In this document: piece after piece, positions 28,400-36,606 of the stretch
Layout of the letters: the number at the start of each line of letters is the position of its first letter
Position numbering within the stretch: position 1 is the first letter of the stretch
NCBI RefSeq assembly: GCF_017433805.1
Contig: NZ_JAFRGN010000007.1
Coordinates: 62,001 to 126,000, forward strand
Length of the DNA: 64,000 nucleotides
Direction: 5' to 3'
Origin: Butyrivibrio sp.
GTDB taxonomy: Bacteria; Bacillota; Clostridia; Lachnospirales; Lachnospiraceae
Made by a program: the position numbers and the translations under genes
The notes under the pieces: model-generated
The model's database searches: none
What the model saw: only the letters and a program-made list of their open reading frames with translations
What the model was told of the DNA's origin: nothing

Positions 28400-29596
28400 T
28401 TATATCAGGTTCAAATAGCCATCTACCATTGCTTCAATGCTAAATTTCCCTACTGCTTCATTAGCTTTTTGTTCGCACGCATGTACAACATTCTCTCCAG
28501 ACAGCGCCTGTATAATAGCATTTGCAAGATACTGTTCCTCAATTTGCAATGACTCTGCCGCTGAACACTCTTTTTCGCTACATATTGGAGAAATAATACC
28601 ATATTCTGCTTGGTATATATTGCCTAAAAGCTCGCCTTCTAATGGCAATTCTGGTGCCAACACCTCCCTGGCGCCGGATTTAAAATCAGTGGCTACGCAG
28701 GGCGTGCCCAATACCAATGCTTCAATAAGCGAACTCGGTAATCCCTCAAAAATAGATGACATGACAAAAAGGTCTGCTCTGGCCATATACTTAAAAGGAT
28801 TATCTACTGCACCTTTAAATACAACTCTGTCCTGAAGATTTAGATCCTCACATAACTTCTTAAGGTACTGCTCCTGTTCCCCAGCACCTAGTATTAGCAA
28901 TAGCACATCAGGAATATCTCTGATTATTAACTGCATAGCTCTGATAAGATGCCAATATCCTTTAGCCTTGGTCAATCTTCCTACACTAATCAAAACAGTA
29001 TGATTATCAAACATTTTGTTCTCATCATCTGTTAATTGCTCTTTTGACATGGTTTTAATTTCATTGAAATCAAAGCCATTATATATTGTCACTAAATTAT
29101 TCCCTTTATAATGTATCTGCTCTCGAAGGTCCTGCTCTACTCCCTTCGACACTGCAACCACATTATCAGCATGTCCATAAAATAGCCTGACTAACGGAAA
29201 AACTATATATTTGTATTTCCAATCAAATCCTGATGCAGAAAGTTTGGAATGCACTGTAGTAATTACTTTAGTATATCTTTTGCCAGTAATAATATTAGCT
29301 ACATTTGCACTATCCAAGAAGCTAATAGCCGCGTTATAATTACCTGTCTTTTTCAACTTACATAGTTTAGATAGTCTTCTAAAAAACACACGTATCTGAT
29401 ACGATAATTTGCCTTTATCGTCTTCATGAGGCATTCCCAAATCAATGATATTGCCCTTATATGGGTACGACATATCACTTGCATCATTAAGTAATATATC
29501 TACTTCACACTCTTCCGGCAGTCCCATTATCAGGTTAGACGCTACTCGTTGAGCTCCACCATTACTCAAACTGGATACTATAATCAGTAACTTCAT
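28400..29596 (-). CDS. family 4 glycosyltransferase
   Basis: The 398-residue GT-B enzyme begins LLIIVSSLSNGGAQRVASN (nucleotide-sugar transferase N-domain). It has ISVGRLTKAKGYWHLI at the start of the C-domain, and SSIFEGLPSSLIEALVLG carries the E-x7-E donor site at about 277-294. It is retaining and cytosolic or peripheral at the membrane. It is flanked by GT2 and DUF362 genes in the same operon. The sugar is unknown. Confidence 0.87.
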   Translation of the reverse strand: MKLLIIVSSLSNGGAQRVASNLIMGLPEECEVDILLNDASDMSYPYKGNIIDLGMPHEDDKGKLSYQIRVFFRRLSKLCKLKKTGNYNAAISFLDSANVANIITGKRYTKVITTVHSKLSASGFDWKYKYIVFPLVRLFYGHADNVVAVSKGVEQDLREQIHYKGNNLVTIYNGFDFNEIKTMSKEQLTDDENKMFDNHTVLISVGRLTKAKGYWHLIRAMQLIIRDIPDVLLLILGAGEQEQYLKKLCEDLNLQDRVVFKGAVDNPFKYMARADLFVMSSIFEGLPSSLIEALVLGTPCVATDFKSGAREVLAPELPLEGELLGNIYQAEYGIISPICSEKECSAAESLQIEEQYLANAIIQALSGENVVHACEQKANEAVGKFSIEAMVDGYLNLI

Positions 29597-29613
29597 TATT
29601 GTCCTTCATGTTT

Positions 29614-31062
29614 TTATTTGATGAATGCGTCCTTCCATCCACTGGAAGGGACAAATCTCCAATTTACATCATTATCCAAATCATCTAGCAATCCGCAGTA
29701 TTCCTTAATATTAGATGTGATACAAGGTTTGATATTCTTACCAAAGCCATATTTTTCAATACTTAACGCTGTCTGAATAGTTGGTATTTTCTTAATATCA
29801 GCCCCCATTAATGATGCTATCACATAATCAAAAATCATCTGATTTTCTCCTAATGCAATAACCCCAAGATTCTTGGGCGATGGCATTACTGGGCCTTCTT
29901 TTTCTCCAGATATTATCATGTCTGCTATAATTACCACTTTTCTCTGCGGCTTTTCACATAACTTGCCTTTTTTATCAGCATACACGAGAATCTTGTTGAG
30001 ATCATTAATCGTCCTACTGATAGTATGATTACCACTCCAACTACCTTCTCCTGGTTCTCTGTGTATGACATTGGCTAGGATTTTGAACCCATAAGCCAGA
30101 AAGAAAGCAGGTCTGGCTATCAAGTATTTGCCATCCCCTTCTTTCATGTTCTTGTAATCATATAATTTATCGCTCATTACGCGAAGTATACTCTTGTGTT
30201 TGTACTCATCTCCACCATTTTCCACACTACCTACGGTATGATGAGGCAGATACTCTTTTCTAGCATTTATCCCCACCATATTTTTCATGGCTATAGTAAC
30301 GCCCGCTTTACGGTGTGTTTTGGGTTTAGGCATGTTAATTACAACATCTGCTGCAAGGAGATAATTACTAACATAATACTCATGCTTTTCTGAATTATGG
30401 TGTGAAGCAAGCCTTCTAGGATCATAATTGGTTATTCTCAGATTCTTCAATGATTCTTCGCTGTCTTCATAGAACTCACTATCTTCAGCCAGATTTATTA
30501 TTGTCCCAGAATTCCTGTTATCAATAGTCTGCTTATGGGTGCCCATTACAATATCAGATTTAAGCTCTCTGAAATCAACTAGTGAAATATCTATTCCCTT
30601 AGATTTGTAATAATTAACCAAATCCTCTAATCCGCTTTCACGGATGAGAACATCAAATTTGCATTCCTGCATCGGGGCATCACCTATTACTATAGTTCCT
30701 TTTCCATTCTGCGCCTTAATAACATAATCAACTACCGGAGCTATAACAGAAGGATTAGTAAATAGACAGTCTGTTCCCTCCCCAGAACGATTAACATCCA
30801 TTACCAGATTAGGCTTAATTAGTACGTTTGATGTCTCATTTATAAATTCTCCAAACGGGTTCCAATCTTTTGTGCCATAATGCTCGGCATCGTAGCCATA
30901 TAGATGAATTGCCTCCCTCACAGAATTATATACATCATTTTCACCTGAAGAAATCTCTTCAAAAATGTATTCTGGGTATTTTTGAGATGGTCTGAATAAT
31001 TCTCTCTTAGACGGATAATAAGTCTTTTCGGTTTTATATATAGAAATATCACACTGTGTCAT
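29614..31062 (-). CDS. DUF362 domain protein
   Basis: The 482-residue protein has the DUF362 pattern: VLIKPNLVMDVN at about 80-91, IVIGDAPMQE at about 125-134, and MPKPKTHRKAGVTIAMKNMV at about 240-259. No Fe-S cysteine clusters are evident, unlike many DUF362 proteins that carry ferredoxin domains. The biochemical role of this family in glycan loci is not established. It lies between a GT4 and two ATP-grasp genes, 11 nt from the next one, so a role on the same glycan is likely. Basic KPKTHRKAG and acidic pockets suggest binding of a phosphorylated ligand (weak inference). Confidence 0.7.
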   Translation of the reverse strand: MTQCDISIYKTEKTYYPSKRELFRPSQKYPEYIFEEISSGENDVYNSVREAIHLYGYDAEHYGTKDWNPFGEFINETSNVLIKPNLVMDVNRSGEGTDCLFTNPSVIAPVVDYVIKAQNGKGTIVIGDAPMQECKFDVLIRESGLEDLVNYYKSKGIDISLVDFRELKSDIVMGTHKQTIDNRNSGTIINLAEDSEFYEDSEESLKNLRITNYDPRRLASHHNSEKHEYYVSNYLLAADVVINMPKPKTHRKAGVTIAMKNMVGINARKEYLPHHTVGSVENGGDEYKHKSILRVMSDKLYDYKNMKEGDGKYLIARPAFFLAYGFKILANVIHREPGEGSWSGNHTISRTINDLNKILVYADKKGKLCEKPQRKVVIIADMIISGEKEGPVMPSPKNLGVIALGENQMIFDYVIASLMGADIKKIPTIQTALSIEKYGFGKNIKPCITSNIKEYCGLLDDLDNDVNWRFVPSSGWKDAFIK

Positions 31063-31073
31063 AAATAATCTCG

Positions 31074-31955
31074 CTATTTCTTTGGTATTTTTATATAATC
31101 GCCCATTGTCTTACCAAATTCTGTGGGATTGAATTTCTCACACCCTGATCCATGATAAAGTGTTATCTCTCCAAAGTAGATTTTGTCATAAATCACATAT
31201 AAATCCACTCTAGCCTGTGTTAAGCCCTTGGAGAGGTTAGACGCCACCTCAAGCATTTCCCGCAAGCATTCTGGTCTAGTAATTTGATGTCTGGGGTTAG
31301 TAGGATACTTGATCTGCGCTGGAATATATTCCCATTCAGGTGTATACAGATTTCGTTCATGCTTGGTAAATCTGCCAAAATCCACTTGGATAACCTTGGG
31401 TACTCCATCAAAGCAAAATATCTTATAGTCTTTTAATTCTGTACCAGACTCATCCACCAAGTATTTCTCTGCATATACTCTTGGCACCAACCCCTTATAT
31501 GCCCATTCTCGTCCATGAAGATAATAGTCTCTTTTTAGTCTGTTTCCTAGAAATCTACTCGCCCTCTTACTATCAAAAGAATCCTTATTATGGCAAATTA
31601 CAATTCCTCCACTGTCATGCGTGCATTTAAGTACAAACTGATTGGGTAGTTTATCATAGTCAATATCGTCGCAAGAATCCCATGGTCCTCCCACTACTGG
31701 AATGAGGTATTCTGCACCAATTCTATCTGTCACAAATTTTCTTACTTCAAGTTTATCGGCCAATTTATGATAATCAGGATTGTGATCATATAGCTTAATC
31801 CATTGAATTTTATCATTAAATGTTACAGGATTCTTCAGATTAAGAGTGCCACCATTAACAAATTTATACTGCAATTTAGCAAATGATAAGTCATCAATTG
31901 GCGAAAGTAAAACATATATTAAATGGGTTAACTTATCTCTTATTATCTCGTTCAT
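31074..31955 (-). CDS. TupA-like ATP-grasp protein (copy 1)
   Basis: About 293 residues from ATG 31955, which overlaps the stop of the upstream paralogue (ATGA). Motifs: NDKIQWIKLYDHNP (about 47-60), FVLKCTHDSGGIVICHN (ATP-grasp glycine-rich lid, about 112-128), and VDLYVIYDKIYFGEITLYHGSG with the metal-binding Glu near the end. The family is named after the teichuronopeptide protein TupA; ligation of amino acids to sugar acids has been suggested. It forms a tandem pair with the next gene. Confidence 0.8.
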   Translation of the reverse strand: MNEIIRDKLTHLIYVLLSPIDDLSFAKLQYKFVNGGTLNLKNPVTFNDKIQWIKLYDHNPDYHKLADKLEVRKFVTDRIGAEYLIPVVGGPWDSCDDIDYDKLPNQFVLKCTHDSGGIVICHNKDSFDSKRASRFLGNRLKRDYYLHGREWAYKGLVPRVYAEKYLVDESGTELKDYKIFCFDGVPKVIQVDFGRFTKHERNLYTPEWEYIPAQIKYPTNPRHQITRPECLREMLEVASNLSKGLTQARVDLYVIYDKIYFGEITLYHGSGCEKFNPTEFGKTMGDYIKIPKK

Positions 31956-32890
31956 CTTTTCTCTGGCAGTATAAGTTTCTGTCCTAATTTGAAATCCCAA
32001 TCACCTGGAATAAATTTAAAGAAACCATCCCAGGTATAGAAAGTCATTTCACCAAAAATATAGTCATCTTTATCTACATAAAAATCTACTCTTACTGTAG
32101 GAAAATCCTGTGCAAGCTTCTCCGAAGCATTTATCATATCTTTAATACATTGGGGCATTACATTTTCTTCTTTAGAATTAGCATAGTAATTTGTTACCAT
32201 ATCTAGTCTGTTTAAATCTCTATCATAGAAATCATTTGTCCTAAAATCTAATCTACTATGTGCAATTCCCTTACACACAGTAATGAACTCTACTTTGCCA
32301 TTTAGGCATGTAATCTTGTATTCTACTGAGCTACTTTTTCCCAGAGTATCAACATATGGCTCCGCAATAATTCTAGGCTTTACGTTCTTATACTGCCACT
32401 CTCTTCCAGCATAATAGAAATTTCTCTTTAATCTGGAATTAAGAAACGCATTAATTTCTTCTACATCACATTTCTTCTTATCCCTTATAATACGTAAGCC
32501 CCCACTGTCATGCGTTACTTTGAGTACAAATGCATCTGGTAACCTGTCATAATCAATATCTTCTGCATTATCCCAAACCCCAATACATGGAATTACATGG
32601 CTTTCGCCAATCTTATCCGCAACATACTTCTTTACTTCATACTTATCCACCATCTTTGTAAGAAGTGGATCATGGTGATTAACCTTAAGCCACTGCAATT
32701 TTTCTGAAAAGGTCTGTGGATCATTAAAATCCATTTCTTTTCCATAAAAATATTTGCATAATTTATTAAGATACTTTTCATCTGGAACATCATGAAAATG
32801 TCCGTGAGCTCCAAGATATTTGTAAATACAATATCTCAAGTTGGTCGCTTTAACCATCTGGATGTTAAAAATCAAGCTATTTAATCCCAT
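31952..32890 (-). CDS. TupA-like ATP-grasp protein (copy 2)
   Basis: The 312-residue paralogue of the neighbouring protein has SEKLQWLKVNHHDPL at about 62-76, FVLKVTHDSGGLRIIRD at about 126-142 and VDFYVDKDDYIFGEMTFYTW near the C terminus. Spacing of all three ATP-grasp motifs matches copy 1, but overall identity looks moderate, suggesting old duplication and different substrates. It follows the WbpD-like gene by 7 nt. If these are amide ligases, uronic-acid carboxylates made by the Wbp-like pathway are obvious acceptors (inference). Confidence 0.8.
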   Translation of the reverse strand: MGLNSLIFNIQMVKATNLRYCIYKYLGAHGHFHDVPDEKYLNKLCKYFYGKEMDFNDPQTFSEKLQWLKVNHHDPLLTKMVDKYEVKKYVADKIGESHVIPCIGVWDNAEDIDYDRLPDAFVLKVTHDSGGLRIIRDKKKCDVEEINAFLNSRLKRNFYYAGREWQYKNVKPRIIAEPYVDTLGKSSSVEYKITCLNGKVEFITVCKGIAHSRLDFRTNDFYDRDLNRLDMVTNYYANSKEENVMPQCIKDMINASEKLAQDFPTVRVDFYVDKDDYIFGEMTFYTWDGFFKFIPGDWDFKLGQKLILPEKR

Positions 32891-32896
32891 ATTTAA

Positions 32897-33481
32897 TCAC
32901 TCTAACCTCGTAGATAAACAGTTATTTTCTTTTGAATACAAGCGTCCACAGTCCGGACAAATATATCTTCCATTTTCTACCAAATCAAGTACCTGCCCGC
33001 ATTCGCACACCCACCCTATCTGCTTTGCAGGAACTCCAGCCATAAGAGCATGAGGTTTTACATCACAGGTCACTACCGCTCCTGCAGCAATCGTTGCATG
33101 ATGCCCAATCTCGTGTCCGCAAACTATTGTGCAGTTGGCGCCAAGGGTAGCATCATGTCGAATTACAGTAGACAAATATTTGTGATTCTTTGGATAACGA
33201 GATCTTGGAGTAAGATCATTTGTAAACACGCAACTTGGCCCACAGAACACATAGTCTTCTATAGTGACACCTTCATAGATGGATACATTGTTCTGTACTT
33301 TTACCCCGTCCCCAAGGGTAACGTTATTGGAAATGTTTACATTCTGGCCCAGAGAACAATTTGCACCAATAACTGCACCTGATTGAATATGACTAAAATG
33401 CCAAATCTTGGTATTATCACCTATCTTGACATCGTTATCTACTATTGACGTTTCATGTATATAGTAATTACTATCATTCAT
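32897..33481 (-). CDS. left-handed beta-helix N-acetyltransferase, WbpD/WlbB-like
   Basis: About 194 residues of hexapeptide repeats (IGDNTKIWHFSHIQ, IGANCSLGQNVNI, VTIEDYVFCGPSCVFTND and others). This resembles the UDP-2-acetamido-3-amino-2,3-dideoxyglucuronate N-acetyltransferase group. A C-terminal zinc-ribbon-like tail (CECG, then CPDCG about 22 residues later) is an extra, also seen in some WlbB-like proteins. Start ATG 33481 overlaps the preceding stop (ATGAATGA). With the WbpE-like aminotransferase two genes upstream it should acetylate the 3-amino group made there. Confidence 0.83.
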   Translation of the reverse strand: MNDSNYYIHETSIVDNDVKIGDNTKIWHFSHIQSGAVIGANCSLGQNVNISNNVTLGDGVKVQNNVSIYEGVTIEDYVFCGPSCVFTNDLTPRSRYPKNHKYLSTVIRHDATLGANCTIVCGHEIGHHATIAAGAVVTCDVKPHALMAGVPAKQIGWVCECGQVLDLVENGRYICPDCGRLYSKENNCLSTRLE

Positions 33482-34427
33482 CTTTTTTATTTCCAAATTC
33501 CTCTATCGACTTCACGCTATATGGCGCATAAACATGTACACCATAATATGTCTTGATAAGTATCTCGCTCATAAGTCCAAATATGATCATGATGAGACCA
33601 ATGATAACGAAAAAAATGGTAAGAAGTGGTGGAAATATATTATTTGACATCTTGGCACCAGATAAAAACAACACTACTGACCACACAGCGCAAATGAAAC
33701 CAAGTATTTCAAAAAACATCCCCATTCCGCCAAGGAGGTGAAGCGGTCTCGTGGAAAACTTATTCCAAAACCACACTGAAATCATATCTACAAATCCCTT
33801 GATAGTACGCTTCCAATTATATTTGGTATACCCAGAAGTCCTCGCCCTATGATTTACAACGACTTCTCCTATAGTGAAGCCTTTTATCTTAAGGATAGCA
33901 GGAATAAATCTGTGCTGTTCTCCATAAAGATTTACTCCTTTGAAACACTCTCTTTTGTAAACCTTAAGCGAACATCCACTATCATGAATTCCATCATGTA
34001 CAAGTAGATATCTCAGGAAATTCGCTCCTCTTGAAACAAATCTTTTCATAAAGGTATCCTTACGGTTCTTACGCCATCCAGACACCACATCAACACCCTC
34101 TTTTTCCAAATATTCCAGCATCTGAGGAATATCAGCAGGATCATTTTGGCCATCTCCATCCATAGTTACTATGTAGTCATACTGCGCAGCCTTGATTCCC
34201 GCATCCATTGCAGCTGTCTGTCCAAAATTCTTGCGCATTTTGATATATTTGAGCGGACTAAGAGTTCTGCACACTTCGTCAGTTCTATCCGAAGATCCAT
34301 CGTTTATAAAAATAATCTCATAAATATAATTGTTCTTCTCACAGACATCCTTAATTTCTCTGTGAAGATTTGCTATGTTGCCTTCCTCGTTGTAAACAGG
34401 AACCACAACAGATATTCTGTATTGCAT
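33474..34427 (-). CDS. GT2 glycosyltransferase, polyprenyl-phosphate type with two C-terminal TM helices
   Basis: The 317-residue protein has VVVPVYNEEGNIANL at about 7-21, FINDGSSDRTDE at about 39-50 and VTMDGDGQNDPADI at about 88-101 (DxD). A HDSGCSLKVYKRE segment and two hydrophobic helices (about 231-256 and 264-290) follow. It is GtrB/DPM1-like, likely loading a sugar on undecaprenyl phosphate. It is a paralogue of the gene at 27.4 kb and is translationally coupled to the WbpD-like gene. Confidence 0.85.
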   Translation of the reverse strand: MQYRISVVVPVYNEEGNIANLHREIKDVCEKNNYIYEIIFINDGSSDRTDEVCRTLSPLKYIKMRKNFGQTAAMDAGIKAAQYDYIVTMDGDGQNDPADIPQMLEYLEKEGVDVVSGWRKNRKDTFMKRFVSRGANFLRYLLVHDGIHDSGCSLKVYKRECFKGVNLYGEQHRFIPAILKIKGFTIGEVVVNHRARTSGYTKYNWKRTIKGFVDMISVWFWNKFSTRPLHLLGGMGMFFEILGFICAVWSVVLFLSGAKMSNNIFPPLLTIFFVIIGLIMIIFGLMSEILIKTYYGVHVYAPYSVKSIEEFGNKKDE

Positions 34428-34505
34428 AAAAGTCTCTCCCTACATATTTTGGTTAATGCATAATAACATAAAAATAATAAACTAATGAGAAAACGTTTGC
34501 AATCT

Positions 34506-35690
34506 TCAACTCAGTGAATCCATCACATCTTTTAAAGCCTTGCAAATATAATCGACTTCATCATCATGCAAATATGGATGTATCGGCAAACATAGAACAG
34601 TACTACAAAGTTTCTCAGTATTTGGACATTCTGCCTCAGCACTTCTTGTCTTTTCAAATGCTCCCTGCTTGTGCATAGGTTTTATATAGTAAATATTGGT
34701 TGGGATACCGGTTGAGCGCAACTCTTTTTGAACTACAGATCTGTCAATGTTTTCTGGAAGCTGAATTGTATACTGAGCCCAAGAACTATAGTATCTATCT
34801 GTTATATGTGGCACTGATAATCCCATAACATCTTTTAATAATTCATGATATTTTTCAGCAACATGGTTGACCCTATCAAGTTCATTAGAACAAAATGTTG
34901 GAAATTTGGCCAACAGTACTGCCGCCTGCATAGTATCAAGGCGAGAGTTCATACCAAGTCTTATATTATTATATTTGGCATTTGGATCATCTGGATGTTC
35001 CATATCTTTACCATGTACCGCTATTGACCTGCATAGCTCAGCCAATCTGTCATCATCTGTGAAGATTGCTCCTCCATCTCCATAACAACCAAGTGGTTTA
35101 GCCGGGAAGAAACTGGTAGTAGATATTGTACCCAATTTACCCGCCTTTATCTTTTCTCCATTATCCGTTGTATATTCACCGCCAAATCCTTGAGCAGCAT
35201 CTTCCAACAATATAAGCTTATATTCTTCACATATATTTTTGACAGCCTGATAGTCAAATGGCTGTCCAAAAAGGTCAACTGCCACAACAGCCTTAGGCTT
35301 TAGTTCTCCTTCTTCTATAATTTTATCTATAGCCTTTCTAAGTGAAGAAGCTGAAATATTATATGTATCTAAATCAACATCAACAAATATCGGAGTCGCA
35401 CCAACAGAAGCAGGACACTCTCCTGAGGAAAAGAAAGTAAAATCGGGAACAAATACTGCATCTCCTTTGCCTACTCCAGCTGACATTAGAGCAATAGAAA
35501 TAGCATCGGTACCATTAGCACAAGAAATACAATGCTTACGTCCCACATAATCAGCAAGCGTTTTCTCGAGTTCTTTTACCTGTGGCCCGCTAATAAAATG
35601 ACAACCTTCTATCACTGAAGACATCCCTGTATCTATCTCATTTTTAATAGCTTCATACTGTCTTTTTAAATCTCTAAATTCTATAGTCAA
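34506..35690 (-). CDS. DegT/DnrJ/EryC1 sugar aminotransferase, WbpE-like
   Basis: The 394-residue PLP enzyme has CANGTDAISIAL near 59-70, LLEDAAQGFGGEY at about 170-182 (Asp that contacts the PLP ring) and SFFPAKPLGCYGDGG with the Schiff-base Lys at about 206. FRDLKRQYEAIKNEID at the N terminus is typical of the WbpE/VioA group. It probably aminates C3 of the 3-keto-glucuronate formed by the WbpB-like enzyme, with glutamate as donor, before WbpD-like acetylation. RBS is AGGTGAATT-like before ATG 35690. Confidence 0.85.
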   Translation of the reverse strand: MTIEFRDLKRQYEAIKNEIDTGMSSVIEGCHFISGPQVKELEKTLADYVGRKHCISCANGTDAISIALMSAGVGKGDAVFVPDFTFFSSGECPASVGATPIFVDVDLDTYNISASSLRKAIDKIIEEGELKPKAVVAVDLFGQPFDYQAVKNICEEYKLILLEDAAQGFGGEYTTDNGEKIKAGKLGTISTTSFFPAKPLGCYGDGGAIFTDDDRLAELCRSIAVHGKDMEHPDDPNAKYNNIRLGMNSRLDTMQAAVLLAKFPTFCSNELDRVNHVAEKYHELLKDVMGLSVPHITDRYYSSWAQYTIQLPENIDRSVVQKELRSTGIPTNIYYIKPMHKQGAFEKTRSAEAECPNTEKLCSTVLCLPIHPYLHDDEVDYICKALKDVMDSLS

Positions 35691-35705
35691 AATAATTCAC
35701 CTCTT

Positions 35706-36602
35706 TTACTTAATACCATTCCAATCAGAGAATGTCTTTTTATCCAAGGATTCCACATCAGGATAAACTATTAATGGATTCATACTATCATTAAGGTATG
35801 CTGCCCATAACGAGAACGTGGAATTAGCAATAATATTATTTTTCATTCTGCTCATCAAAAGCATGTCCACATGCGCTAATTCATTATCATACCCCGCCAC
35901 AACAGTTTTATTATCGATCCATTCAAATGCTGTCTCAGCATAGGACTTGTCATCTGAGAAAATGAAAAACTTAGCCTGATCTACCCTATCCTGTACATAC
36001 TCAACCGCCTTCTTATAATAGGACAATCCTACTTCTTTTTCATATTCACTTCCAACATAATCTCCACGTCTTACATGCAATGAAACAGCATTATCCCTGA
36101 GCATTTCATCAGTTATGTATTTATCACATTCTTTAGGAAACTTGAGTTTATTCCTCAAGCCTTCGATATTGCCTTTGAAATAATCTATATTCTGCCAATA
36201 TCCATCAAAATATCTTAAACCACTATTTAATGCATCTATGACCTCTAATGTATCTGTATTGCTTATTTCCGTCCAGTATGCATTTTCCCTTTTGTTAAAG
36301 AGTCTATCATTTATCTTTATCCTTAAAGCATTTAGCCTGTCAGCACCTTTTCCGCCATACATTATAGGGATCTGACCCGAATGCTTGATGATATCCCAAT
36401 TAGATGCAACCTCTATGTCTATATTGGAGAAAATGTTCCAGATTCCCATTTCACCATGTGCTGATCTTATCTTGTAGTATGACAAATCTGCCAAAACGTC
36501 GTAATCTGGGCATTGTTGTTTCAGCCATTCGCAAAATGCATATTCATATAATTGATTTCCAAGTCCTCCTTGGAATTTTACCATTAGCTTTCTTTCCATC
36601 AT
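35706..36602 (-). CDS. alpha-1,2-fucosyltransferase-like glycosyltransferase (GT11), second copy
   Basis: About 298 residues from ATG 36602 (a second ATG follows at once). Motifs: MVKFQGGLGNQLYEYAF near 7-23, SLHVRRGDYVGSEYE mid-protein, and IIANSTFSLWAAYL near the C terminus. The frame is open further upstream to 36860, but that stretch lies inside the ABC transporter gene and has no family similarity, so I set the start just 4 nt after the ABC stop codon. Likely adds fucose or a related deoxy sugar. Only modestly similar to the GT11 at 6.7 kb. Confidence 0.83.
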   Translation of the reverse strand: MMERKLMVKFQGGLGNQLYEYAFCEWLKQQCPDYDVLADLSYYKIRSAHGEMGIWNIFSNIDIEVASNWDIIKHSGQIPIMYGGKGADRLNALRIKINDRLFNKRENAYWTEISNTDTLEVIDALNSGLRYFDGYWQNIDYFKGNIEGLRNKLKFPKECDKYITDEMLRDNAVSLHVRRGDYVGSEYEKEVGLSYYKKAVEYVQDRVDQAKFFIFSDDKSYAETAFEWIDNKTVVAGYDNELAHVDMLLMSRMKNNIIANSTFSLWAAYLNDSMNPLIVYPDVESLDKKTFSDWNGIK

Positions 36603-36606
36603 ACAC

